A stretch of 64,000 nt of DNA from contig OW051494.1 in NCBI GenBank assembly GCA_932521035.1, positions 6,434,001 through 6,498,000 of the forward strand. The letters are read 5' to 3'. Shown here in pieces: positions 11,687-22,380 of the stretch (position 1 is the stretch's first letter; each line of letters starts with the position of its first letter). The position numbers were made by a program, and so were the translations under genes. The notes beneath the pieces are model-generated. The model saw only the letters and a list, made by a program, of their open reading frames with translations, was not told the origin of the DNA and did no database searches. This stretch comes from Oscheius dolichura. Lineage: Eukaryota; Nematoda; Chromadorea; Rhabditida; Rhabditidae.

Positions 11687-12474
11687 TGTCAGTAGATGAG
11701 ACTATGGGTCGATTGGTCGCTGAAACAGAGAAATAGGTGGGAAAAACCACCCCGGCAGCTGTCGGGGGGAAGGCAACAGGCCCGTGTACCGGGGGATTTG
11801 CATAATAGGGAGAGAGGGAAAATCACCGGGGAAACAGGAGGAGACCGGTAAAGGGAGACATGAAGTGGTAGAAGGGCACGCGGGTGGCACGGAGACAACC
11901 GGAAGGAAGGGACAAGAAGAACACACACGCTTCGTGCGCGGGACCGGACCGTCCACAAAAGGAAGACACGCCGGTCAGATGTGTTACAAATACAGCATTT
12001 AAGCGGATTGGGAGGATGACCTACGGGGCGGGGACGACTTCGCCGGGAGACGTCTCGGGCCACCATTAGGCATGAGACGAGAGGTTGAGAGTGGCCTGAC
12101 CTCTTCAAATAATACCAAGGGCGGGCAAAAACAGTCTCTCTCGAAGCGGGTTCTCCTTTTCTCTAGCCTCACCCAATTCAACAGATACACAAAACAACCA
12201 AGTTGTCTATTGGCAGAGGATGAGAAGCGCTGAGGAAGAGAGGAACAAGCGAAGTGTCTACGACGAGGAAGAAGGTCAATGGATACCTGAAACGGAGCGA
12301 GTTATAAAGTTTATGAAGCAAGCAGATACCCCCTTACCGGCATTACTTTTCTCTTTTATTGTACACGGACGAAACTTTTCGTTTCGACCCTGTCTATCTT
12401 TGTCAAATGTCGACACTTTTTTGCGGATATCATCCTGTCGAAGTCATCTTTCCCTGGCGATCCATTCCGCTCCG
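11687..12474. other. divergent intergenic region, GC-rich
   Basis: This lies between minus-strand genes on the left and plus-strand genes on the right, so it probably holds promoters for both directions. An open frame from 12220 runs into the next gene and could be an N-terminal extension, but its composition is less protein-like than what follows 12475. No RNA gene or repeat is seen. Confidence 0.4.
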
Positions 12475-13116
12475 ATGTCCGAAAGTGAGCAGGCTGCCGG
12501 CAATCTCGACAACCCGTCGCAAGACAGAAAAGAAAAGAAGCAGATGGAGGAACTATGGAAGAGGCTGAACCGGGAGACGAGCCAACTGGAGGATGCCTAC
12601 AAGGCGAGCGGAGAGTCCCTGGCCGTCGACGGCCGCATCTTCGGAGGACAATTCGATGAACTGGAAACGGTCTTGGATCAGTTGGAAGAACAGGTCAAAG
12701 AGGAGGAGAAGAAGGCCCACATGGTGATGGGACAGGTGGACAAGATAAGAGCCGACACCTCGAGAGTGGACAACGTGGCCCGTCGGATTGAATCCATGAA
12801 GAGGGATGACTGGCAGGACATCCAGAAGACGATCGGATACAATACAGCCTGGGCCGACGGGATGGTCAAGTGGATCAACCTCGAGGGATGGCGACTGAGC
12901 CGGGGACTACAGTACCGGGGGATCAACACAGCCTCGGAGATGACGACGGTACTCTGGGAGGCGAGGATGTCCCTACACTCGCTGAGGGCGCTGCTGCAGC
13001 TAAAAGAAGGCAGTGGGTTCGGAAAGAAGCTGGACGAGACGGAGAGGATGATCGAACGGATGGTGCCCAAGTTGAGGGAGCTCCTGGAAAAGGAGGGACA
13101 TCCGACTGCCAAGTGA
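12475..13116 (+). CDS. coiled-coil protein, unrecognised
   Basis: The frame starting MSESEQAAGNLDNPS encodes about 213 residues, mostly charged helix with heptad-like spacing (LETVLDQLEEQVKEEEKKAH, KLDETERMIERMVPKLREL). It ends at AK-stop. An in-frame ATG at 12220 would give 298 residues. The codon before the stop overlaps a donor (AAGTGAG). Splicing to 13156 would replace the stop with a proline- and arginine-rich tail ending at 13403, directly before an AATAAA, so the true C terminus may be that tail. I recognise no family; a scaffold or cytoskeletal role is only a guess. Confidence 0.6.
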   Translation: MSESEQAAGNLDNPSQDRKEKKQMEELWKRLNRETSQLEDAYKASGESLAVDGRIFGGQFDELETVLDQLEEQVKEEEKKAHMVMGQVDKIRADTSRVDNVARRIESMKRDDWQDIQKTIGYNTAWADGMVKWINLEGWRLSRGLQYRGINTASEMTTVLWEARMSLHSLRALLQLKEGSGFGKKLDETERMIERMVPKLRELLEKEGHPTAK

Positions 13117-13155
13117 GACCGGCTCAGGACAGGCGACTCAATGCCAGTATTTTAG

Positions 13156-13403
13156 GCGAAATCAGTCAGATGCCGTCGAGTACACGGCCCTCTCGCCCGG
13201 CACCGTCTTCGATCCCCGACCGGCCACCTCCTTCCCGTGGACTACCTGCTCGTCCCGGGCCTCCTGTTCGCAGGTCTCTTTCCCCGACTGCGAGATCCTG
13301 GAAGGATTTCAAGTCAGGAAACATCAAACAGAGCAGGGGAAGACGCCCGACGCCGAGTAGCCGAAGCTTCTCGGCCGACGACAGATATTCATGTACACAA
13401 TAA
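13156..13403 (+). CDS. probable alternative 3' exon with proline-rich tail
   Basis: After an acceptor (ATTTTAG) the sequence stays open to 13403. One frame gives DRPPPSRGLPARPGPPVRRS, an SH3-ligand-like Pro/Arg stretch. Another frame keeps phase with the coiled-coil exon and needs a further 64-base intron. Both end in the same RRPTPSSRSFSADDRYSCTQ. An AATAAA overlaps the stop region and marks the transcript end. Confidence 0.4.
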
Positions 13404-13753
13404 ACCATTGAAATATTTATTTGCTTGGATTGTTCTTGTAGTTTACCATCATCTTCTCCTCTCTTCTATGATAAACGGCCATACCCCCGTGTCCGATTGT
13501 ATCCTTCAGCGTCTCTCCACTCCTCCCTCTGATAGGCCGTGTTCCTCTCGACTCGAGGCTCGTCTGCCACCCGTCCCCGTCTTCTTCCTCTTTCCCATTA
13601 TTCCTTCTCCCCTAATCCCTTCGAGCTCTTTACCAATACCGTGACCATTTCCCTAACCCTATATCGTTTACGGTGGGTGCCTGTTGTTTTTCATTTTCTT
13701 CCCTTCCGGATTATTTTCCAGTGTATCAGACCTCATAAAACCCTAATTTTCAG
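13404..13753. other. intergenic
   Basis: Short spacer between a poly(A) signal near 13402 and the next start. It is pyrimidine-rich toward its end and finishes in TTTTCAG immediately before the ATG at 13754, a likely trans-splice acceptor. I see no other feature. Confidence 0.5.
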
Positions 13754-15826
13754 ATGACATCTTCGGATTCCTGCCCTGTGCCTCGCGAGCTGGTCGGAGT
13801 GAGCCAGTCTCCCGAGTATCGTCTTCACCCTCCTAGCCCTGTCTGCGACGGGAGCAGTGGTAAGGAGTATATTATCCCTAGGCTGTGTGCTGGTGGTGAG
13901 GCTGAGTGCCGCAGAGCTGGTGGTGGAGCTGGTGGTGGAGCTGGTGGTGGAGCTGGTGGTGGAGCTGGTGGTGGAGCTGGTGGTGAAGTTGGAGGAGATG
14001 CTGAGTGCCGTGGAGCTGGAGCTGGAGTTGGAGGAGATGCTGAGTGCCGTGGAGCCGGAGCTGGAGCTGGAGGTGTGGCCGATGCTGGAGTTGGAGGAGA
14101 TGTCGGACGAGCTGCTGGAGGAGAAGGATCTGGCCCTGCCGTGTCCGCTGAAGCCGTCGCCGTCTTCGTCGAGATCGCTGGAGCTCTCCGGGAGACGTCT
14201 GCTGCTCTGGTCACGGCTGTGAAGTCGTTCGCCGACATCTTCCGTCCAGTCCGCCACAACTTCCCGGATGAGCTGGCCGAAGATGAGAACGACAAGTGGA
14301 TGAGGGAGATGCACATCGAGCACGTGCCCCTCCACTCGCCCCGCGAAGGAGACTGGAGCAAGGTGCCGGTCCGCCTCCAGAACCGGCTGGCCCCCCTGGA
14401 CAAGCGCGACCTGAAGGCAGCCAACTTGATGTCGCCGAATGGGATCGACCGTGGCATCTACCTTCCCAACGACCACGACTACTTCTCCAACGCCCGGGAG
14501 ATCAGGATGGACGACGACGGTCAGGCGCACGTGCCCCCCGAGCTGATGGACGGCGACCGCTACTTCCTCGACGCCGAGTATTACCCGCACCGGATGGAAG
14601 GGTTGGCCGTTCTGATGGCTGAATCGAGGGAGCCGGACCCGACTGCTGCACAAGGCCACCAGGAGCAGGAGAACAGGGCCGAGCCGAATACCTCCTCCGA
14701 CGTCTCTCAAGGCCACCAGGAGCTGGAGAAGAGCCCCGAGAAGATGGACACCTCTGCCGACGTCTCCCTGGCTGACCAATCCTTCCGTCCCGCAGTCGAC
14801 CTCGACTTCTCCATGGGCCAGGGAATGGAGATGGACTTCGCCGACGGTGCCGCCATGGACGATGATGCCTGGGATCGCCTGGTCCTCGTCCCGCCTGCTG
14901 TCGGAGAAGAAGTCGCAGCTTTTCCGCCGTCTCCTCCGAGGGAGGCCGCACCTGAGGTTAACATTATCAATCATCGTGAATAACTCAGCACTTACAGATC
15001 GATGAATGGGCCGACTTCGCTCCTCCGGCCAACAACGAGCAGCTGATGGACTTGAGCTTTGGAGCCGGCGCCGGCGCCGGAGTCGACGATGACGCCTGGG
15101 ACGCGATGCGTGCTCCGAGAGACGAAGAACCGGCACCCGTCCTCGCTACTCCTCCTCCGACCGCCAACGAGGAGATGGATGCCAGCCTTGGAGATGCTGC
15201 TATCGTTCGGGATGAGGCCGAAGCAGAAGAAGCCGGACTTGCAGTCGTAGCTGCTCTTCCTCTTACCCCCTCGCCTCCCAGGAACAGGCGCCGTCACGCC
15301 AGCGATGAGCTCGAGTCGCCTGAGCCAAAGAGACCGCGGATCGAAGTGGATGATGTCGCGCCGGCCGTCGTCCTCGCCACTCCTCCGCCTACCCCCTCGC
15401 CTCCCAGGGGCAGGCGCCGCCACGCCAGCGAGGAGCCGGAGTCTCCCGAGCCGAAGAAGAGAAGGACGCCTGATAGGGACGACCCCGTGGAGAGGGTAAG
15501 AACTGTTCATCTTCCTGGAAATAACAAATTATTTGCAGATCAAGGGACTCCTGGCCTTGATCCATAGGACCCTTGTCGAGATTGAGGCCAACTGCGAGGC
15601 CTACGACGGCAACCACAACCTCCTGGACACGACCGCCGCCCTTACCCGTGCCCAGACCACCCTCCTCCGTCTGCAGAAGACACCAGCAGCAGCCATGGAC
15701 CTGGCCTTTGAGAACAGCCTGGACACTGTGGTCCGAAGAGTCGTCCGCCTCGCCGCCGCCGTCCCCGCAGCCCCTCCTGTTCCCGCACCCAGGTTGCGCC
15801 GCCGAGCCGGCCTTTACCGCCGTTAA
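13754..15826 (+). CDS. acidic repeat-rich protein, probably nuclear, unrecognised
   Basis: Three exons join in frame (introns at about 14956-14996 and 15496-15538). Residues about 52-75 are Gly/Ala-rich from a 12-base tandem repeat. A better-conserved-looking region follows with IFRPVRHNFPDELAEDEND, DKRDLKAANLMSPNGIDRGI and ELMDGDRYFLDAEYYPHRME. Two copies of a D-D-D-A-W-D module and two copies of TPSPPR-RRRHAS-E-ESPEPKR come next. The basic patches EPKRPRIE and EPKKRRTP look like nuclear localisation signals, each after an SP-rich stretch. The C-terminal exon is helical (IKGLLALIHRTLVEIEA). I recognise no domain. The ATG directly follows TTTTCAG. Confidence 0.7.
13915..13987 (+). repeat. 12-base coding minisatellite
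   Basis: About six near-perfect copies of GCTGGTGGTGGA encode a Gly-Gly-Gly-Ala tract in the acidic protein. A looser GCTGGAGCTGGA-type repeat continues to about 14110. The unit keeps the frame, so copy-number change would alter length without a frameshift. Confidence 0.9.
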
Positions 15827-17040
15827 GGCCACCGACAGAAGAGTGAGTCCATACTTCTAGTGGGGCAGCTCTTTCCTTCCACATTTTCTTGACTGCCCGC
15901 TTCTTGAAGTCGTTGCCACTGCTTCAGACGACGCCAAACCAAAAAAATGTCACGTCTTCAATACGAGCGAGGTGTTTTTACAAGCGAAAAAACGCGAATT
16001 CTGTAATGGGCGGCCAATTCAAAAAAAAAGGAATAGAAAAGGGAAAACGAGGAAACGATAAATAACAAAATATATGTTTCAGTCCGGCCACCAACACGCA
16101 GTCGCCTCCCAATTCGCAGCGTGGCCGGAGGACGAGAAGAGCGACTACAAGAGATACGTACTCGCAACAACGACGACAACGACAAAAATGACTGACGAGA
16201 CGATGCCAAGCCGGGACAGGCGAGAGAAGTGGCCGAGAAGTGATTCGACGCCGGGACGACGCCTAGGAGGATCGAGGCCCCGCTGGAGGAGACGGAGAGT
16301 CTTCTGCCGCCGACTCGTTGCTGTGATTCTGAAAAGGAGAGGAAGAATCCGTCGTTTGGGATCAGGAGAAGGCCCCCTCTTCTTAAATTTGAGGTTTGCT
16401 ACAAAAGGAATAGTCAGAACTGGGTCCTCTTCAGACTTGCTGCTATGGATCCGAGGGAATCTGTCCGAGGAGCCGGCAAGAGGAGGGACAGCTGGGAAAA
16501 GAGGAGATGGGACGGGACAGCCAGGTTCATCTCCACCTCTGTTCCCACAATAATCTGCCATTTTCAGATTTCAGCATGGTCTTCTCCCTCAACCGCATCC
16601 CATCGTCGTGTCCACCCTCAAGACCGGCCACCAGCTGCGGTGAGGGAAGTAGCCGGGGCCGTCTGCCCGGTCGAAGTGGACATCCACCCGGAGTCGGTCA
16701 GTTGTCCTCCTCCTTCCAGTTAATAACTCTTCCTTTTACAGTATGACGACTCTTCTGCTTCTTCATTTTATCCGAAAATTCTAAAAGGAGAAACTGGAAG
16801 GAGTAAAATTGGTACGCGCCGATGGTCCTGTTCGACCCCTGCCGTCTCAGGTAGGTTTCCCCTTTTTTCTCCCCATTCCACCTAGAGGGGGCCTTTTCTT
16901 CTGCGTCCAAATGCCGCGGGAGCCTTTTTTTTCTTTTTTAAAAGATGCCCAAAGGGCCATCAGCCATCCGCGGAGCCCAATAGGAGCCCTCCCGGCCATC
17001 CCCTCTGTTTTCCCGTCTGGGGTGGCCACAGCATCGGCTA
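15827..17040. other. GC-rich stretch with unresolved exon-like pieces
   Basis: Acceptor-like sites (ATGTTTCAG near 16082, TTTTCAG near 16567, TTTTACAG near 16741) precede short open stretches on the plus strand, such as VREVAGAVCPVEVDIHPES, but I could not build a convincing gene. On the minus strand 16145-16561 is open for 138 codons and ends in a hydrophobic stretch, GIVSSVIFVVVVVVASTYLL, like a tail anchor. That stretch comes from a degenerate ACGACAACG-type repeat and may be an artefact. Confidence 0.3.
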
Positions 17041-18180
17041 AGACTGTCTGGGGGAGAAGAAAAAAAAAAGAAAAAGAAAAAAAAAACAAAAAAAAAGAAA
17101 ATGTCCAAATGATGAATGCCCTCGACGCCGCCGCCACCACGCAAAAGGGGGAGACAGGAGGAGGACGAAGAAAGAAGATGAACCCGAGCTAGGAGGATGA
17201 CAAGGAACATTTTGAACCGCCGAAGCCGAAGCACAGGGATCCACAGTTGAAGCCGGAAATACTTCAGTCGAAAGGAGCCACTACGTCAGCGGATTAGCAG
17301 GATTTCTGAAAATAAAGGGAGCAACGAAGACTAAAAGAAAAAAAATAAAAAAAAATAAAGAAGCGCTCCCGGGACGGGGGCTCTGACCAGGCAACCAGCG
17401 GCCTTGCTGCATCGAGTCGCCGGGTGTGCCCCTCCGGACTCCCCCCGCCACTGGGACGACCCACCTCTGCGAGGGATTAGACCCTCCACGTGGACCCCTT
17501 TCGGCACCCGGAGTTTGGCCAAAAGCCAGTGGCCACCTAGTCGATCGCTCTGCCCATGCAACTGGCACCTGCCAGAGAGCCAGGTCGCCTCGGTCATCCC
17601 CTAACCCACCCACCCCCTGCCGGAAACTTTGAAACGAGCCGACGGACATGAAGCAGACAGAAGAAGACGATCCAATGGAGAAGAGAAGCCGGCCAACGGA
17701 CCTCAGCCAGCCGAGCCACGTCAAGGAGGAACTCGACAATGTGACAGGATGCCAGACAAACTGAACCCTGTCTTCCCCGGAAATCCGAATGAAGAGCATG
17801 GAAAGAAAACAAAAGAAGGACTATAAAAAAAAGAACAAAAAGAAAATAAAAGCAAAACAAAACAAAAAATAATAACCCCCGGACAGTCTACCACCGCTAG
17901 CCCCCCGGACATCCTCCTCTCCCAAAATGGCCGTGTTTGGGGTGTCCTAGCCGCGGTGGCTGACCATTTCTGTTACCGTAAAAGGCTCCCGCAACGGCTC
18001 TTCTCTTTTTTTCTCCAGGCGGTCCCCCTCTAGGTGGTGGGCGGGAATGGGGACGATCTGGTCCCCTTCCCTCCCTTCGTTTCCTTTTTTTCATTTTTCT
18101 TTTTTTTCTTTTTTCTTTTTTCTTTCTTTTTTTATTTTTCTCTCTTTTTTATGTATGTACTCTTATTATTTTATGTTTTC
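17041..18180. repeat. A-rich and T-rich tracts bounding GC-rich modules
   Basis: A-rich runs at about 17056-17102, 17335-17362 and 17822-17870 each end a GC-rich block on the plus strand. A long T-rich run at about 18080-18155 faces them. The layout resembles stacked retroposed fragments with A tails, with the last one inverted, but no reverse transcriptase, SINE promoter or target duplication is visible. No gene is supported here. Confidence 0.4.
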
Positions 18181-20110
18181 GTGTGCGCACTGCGCCTAAT
18201 CGGCCGCGTTTAGATAAGTTCGATAGATGGCCGGGTGGCGGACGACGGGAGACTGCGGATGTCTCCTCCGGAATCACTCTGGTTGATGGTAAGACGAGTA
18301 GAAAATTATAATCCAGGCTTGTTTCAGGAAATGGATGATGGTTCCTTGGTTCGGCAACGATGGCCGCCCTTCTCCTCGTCTCACAGGATGAGCCAAGAAT
18401 CCTCAAAATGCCCACTGATAATGTTTTTATTCAGGGCGTGGATGATGGGTTGAACTGGCGGAGTCGAGCATGGCAGACGGTAGCAGATGATGTCGCTAGC
18501 ACTTGGACTACACACTGAAAGTCTCTTTCCAGGATGCCGAGAACAGTGGTTCGCTCCGCGTCCTGTGATGTCCTCCTGCTCTCAACAAGGCTGCTCCAAC
18601 GACGAAAACGAGGAGGAGGATGGGGAATAGAGGATTTGAGCTGTACCGAATGACGCTCCCCACCTCCTTGGATTGCCTTTTTGTGGTCGTAAAAGATGAG
18701 TCCTCTGTCCCTTCTACAGCACACTGAATGTCTCCTTTCAGGGTGGTCCTCCTTTTCCTTCTGGTTGCCTGCCCTTTTGCCTCTTGAAACCGAAACACTG
18801 GTCGTCTCGGTATAACTGAATTCTGGAGAAGACAATGCCGTTCTATACCAAGGCCTGTCTCCCACTGACTGTCTGTATTGCTGCCCGAAAAGGGAAGGAT
18901 GGCCAGATGAAAGGATTCTTTCACTTCTGGAAGGATTTCGACAAGTTCAACTCTAGGATGAGCAGAGACCCCAGATGGGCCGAGGAAATGAAACATCAAA
19001 TGGGCAGTTGGATTTAAAGGTGGGCCGTAATCCAAGCTAAACGGGAATTCTCTACCCTGCCCCGCTTTCTTTTGCCCAGGGGGACACTACACAGAGGAAG
19101 GGGTTAGATTTTCATCTGGACGAAGTACGCAATCTTCCTGGGCAGGTGGCAATCCATCGGGGCACCTCGTCTTTGGAAGTCGAAGACCCTGCCGAGAAGA
19201 GCTCGATAATTTCCTGGATTTTGGCTCTAACAAGAACAGTCTCCCCTCTCTCAGATGGCCAAAAACAAAGATCAGAAGTGCCAGTGCACCCGAGCTAGAC
19301 GGATAATACTCAAATCAAACAGTTTTGCCTCTAATTACCGCCAACAAGTTTTCTGGAAAAACGGACGGGGCGAGTTGGACTACAGGAAGAGGGGCAAATA
19401 GGATACGACTCTTCTGAACAAGGGGAAAACTCCATTCCGCCTGTCCTCCCCTGTTGAGTTCTGGTACTATCCCAATCCTCTCCTAGGACACCCCCATACT
19501 CTGCCATTTTGTAACCTGGAGCAGATTCCTTTTGACAGGGCATCCGCCAAGGCCTTCCCTTTGCTGCCATACCAGTTCTCCTTTTAAAAATATTCACCCG
19601 ACCGAGATAACTCATTTAAACTGAAGCTATCCCGGTGGCGCAGGTTAGCTTCGCAGGAAGGCATCCACCGTAGGAATTATTGAAAGGGACGGACATTTCA
19701 CAGGGTTTTGTTATGGAGACCCAAGATTCTTTTTCATTTTTGACTCCCAAAATAAAAGATCTATCGAAAAATTCTAGGTTCTACATCACAAAACACAGAA
19801 GGCGGGGCGGGGACGAGGTCTGCCCTAATATGACGTGGGACGAGAGACGTGGACGGGGGACAGCCATCGTAAAAGATGGGGACGGGCATTCTCGACTGCT
19901 CATAAACACGAACACGGTCCTGGGCACAAACCCAGGGCAAAAGGGCTTTTACGCCTATCACAAGAAGAAGAGGCCATCGTCTTCTTTAGGTATGTCCGCA
20001 GCCTGTTCGGTCCTGCGCGTATCCTCTGGCCTCTGCCTGACTGACCATCCTCCTCCTCCTCCCTTCTTCCTTTTCTTCGCGGCATCTTCTGCTCTTTTTC
20101 TCCAAAATAC
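18181..20110. other. GC-rich stretch without a supported gene
   Basis: Several open frames exist. Minus 18508-19035 has 175 codons and a hydrophobic stretch NPLFPILLLVFVVGAALL. Plus 18835-19017 starts MPFYTKACLPLT. Minus 19331-19615 starts MSYLGRVNIFKRR. Plus 19680-20231 has 183 codons. They overlap or lack splice context, and none resembles a family I know. Two similar short segments, CACACTGAAAGTCTC and CACACTGAATGTCTC, occur near 18514 and 18722. I see no RNA gene. Confidence 0.3.
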
Positions 20111-20114
20111 ACAT

Positions 20115-21015
20115 TTTTTAGCTCTGATCCCGGTCACGTCCTGCTCAATCGGCTTAAACTCGACATGTCTTGACGTGTCGACGGATCACGGAGCGGCCGG
20201 GACGATGTACCTTCTGGACGAGGTTAAATAGTCCAGCCGAGTCTCTTCTCTTCTTGCGAGGGGATGCCCCTTCATGGCCACCAGTGTCCCTCGTTCGAAA
20301 TGTTCGTCGTCTGGGCCATTGAACGGTTTCAGGTCCATTTCAGACGACACAGCGGGGCGTGAACGATAGGCAAGGTGCAACAGACTGAAAGAGGATCATT
20401 CTCTATGTCCCTTCAACGGGGAAAGTCAACGGCTAATCCTATTTGTCCGCTCTACCTTTAAAAATGTAATCCTGGTCGAATCCTGCTGAATCGGATCAGG
20501 CTCGACGTGTCTCGACGTGTCGACGGCTCTCAGAGTGGCCGGGACGATATACTTTCTGGACGAGGCCAACTCGTCCAGCCGAGTCTCTTCTCTTCTGTTT
20601 GACGTCAATATCCATATCCCCTCTACTTCTCTCGGTGGCTATCCTCCTCCAATCCACGGGGATCAGTGCTCTCCTGGTCTTGTCGTGTCCCATCTCGTTT
20701 GCTCGTAGTGGCATCTCCTCAGGAGGACGACACGGCGCAGACAGAGCCAGTCGAGGCAGTCGCACTTCGTTCTCTCTCATCGTCTTTCGTATGACCATTA
20801 CAACGTTCCTTCAGGAGCTGTTGTGTCGAGAGAAGAGGGAGAATGAAGAGGTGACGAGACTCGTCCCATCTCCTACAGACCCGACTTCTTTCCGTCTTCA
20901 GAGGCTATCCTAAAACGTCTTTTTCATTTGATACCCGCGGATAAAAAATGAGCCACGAGGCGGAGTAGGAGCCCTCGTTTCTGGACGGGGCCGATAGTTC
21001 TGTTTGGGTCTCTTA
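20115..21015 (+). repeat. degenerate direct repeats, three copies
   Basis: A block of about 135 bases at 20120-20255 recurs at 20465-20597 at high similarity (shared CTCGACGTGTC, GGCCGGGACGAT and TTTCTGGACGAGG, each with differences). A shorter third copy lies at about 20962-21015. Copies one and two are about 345 bases apart. The region looks like old local duplications and carries no clear gene. Confidence 0.75.
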
Positions 21016-22380
21016 CTTGTCAGTTTTCCCAACAGGTAAAATTATTTGGATAAATAAAATTGGCGGAGATAGACTGGGAGGTCGAAGTGTCCCCGTCTCC
21101 GGTGGCCCTATCAAAAGGACAGCCTATCGCCGGATTGCCCCATGAAGATGGTTCCAGCGGCTCACCAGACACGGGATGATGGATTGGGACAGAGGAACAA
21201 TTTAGCCAAGAATAAACGTGCAGACCTGTCTACAGTAATCCCTTCTGGATGACAGCTACCGATTACGGACAAGCCAGGTTCCCCAAGTTTGCGCGTAAAA
21301 TGGCGAAATTCAAAGGCTAGTTGGGCGGGAAATATACAGATCAATCCTCGGTGGTACTGTTTCTTTAGCGAAATAAAGGATGACTGCAACAGTAGCTCGA
21401 GCTTGGGAAAGAGTGCGGGCATACGGAATATGGATGGCTTTTCTGTAGAATAAAACGGACGAACCATTGGATGGCAACAGCAGAAGATTTGACGTCCGTG
21501 TCCCCATGCTGTTCTCCTATAATCGTAGAGTTATTATAGTCCATTCGGTTCAGAGAGGCATCTAGCGAGAGAACCACCAGCAGAGCAGACGATACCTGAA
21601 AATGGAAGAGACGAGCGAGAGACAAAAGAGAGAGGACGACAAGGATAGAATATTTTGGATGAATTTAGCCAAAAGAGAGTTGTATCAGAGTTTCGAGCAC
21701 TTCCAGTCACCCCTTGGCGATGCCCGGATCCATCTGTGCTGTTCCAAACACCGCTGTGGACACAGAGGATGCACGGGACATCGGGGGACCGGGCCGGGAC
21801 GCCTTCTCCAAAAAGAGAGGCTGGCACGAGAGGCGGATTCCCTGGTGGCCAGTCCCATTGGCCGTCTCTACTACCCGATTTTTAGACAAAAAAGAGACTA
21901 CCCGAATCAACGGGACGCGTCATTTTATGTGGATCGGAGCCCACAACGCGATTTCCTGTCGGCCCCGGAGGAGCCAGAGGCATGACAGGGGCGCCGGCCT
22001 CGGGAAGAGGTCCTGCATGCTTTCTTTGTAATTTTTAGAGTAAATTTGTGGAAAGTAACAATGAAATTGACCTTGTGCTGCAGACGAATGGAAAGACGAC
22101 CCCACCACAGGGAAGCAAGAGAAGAAGATGGTCAAATGGGGGAAACAGGCTATGTGTCGATATCGGTCTTGACATGCCGGGGATAATACCCCTTCAACTT
22201 GTCATCCTAGAGTAAAATAGAGAGAAGGATGCTCGTTTTCGTATTCCGGAGGGTTCGGGGCCATTTCAACTTTTCGGCTGAGATCTCGGCGATTGATCGA
22301 TGTCTATCAAGTCGGAGGATCTCCCACAGGAGACGTGTCTCCTCTCGGCACATCCCCGGCTTCTCATCCTATTTTTTTAA
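21016..22380. other. GC-rich stretch with unverified open frames
   Basis: Minus 21365-21625 encodes 86 residues beginning MSLARLFHFQVSSALLVVLS, which is signal-peptide-like. Minus 21162-21467 starts MVRPFYSTEKPSIFRM. Plus 21602-21985 encodes 127 residues starting MEETSERQKREDDKDRIFW. They overlap in part and cannot all be real. None is recognised. This is the upstream flank of the GT92 gene. Confidence 0.3.

Noticed and set aside
13733-15136. 467-codon minus-strand frame
   Set aside because: It is antisense to the acidic protein and long only because GC-rich repeat codons lack stops in reverse; no start context or introns fit.
18080-18155. T-rich run pairing with the A-rich run at 17.06 kb as a long inverted repeat
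   Set aside because: Complementarity is only between low-complexity A and T tracts; the flanking sequences do not match.
19621-19675. tRNA-like D arm GGTGGCGCAGGTTAGC
   Set aside because: No B box or T arm follows and no cloverleaf can be drawn.
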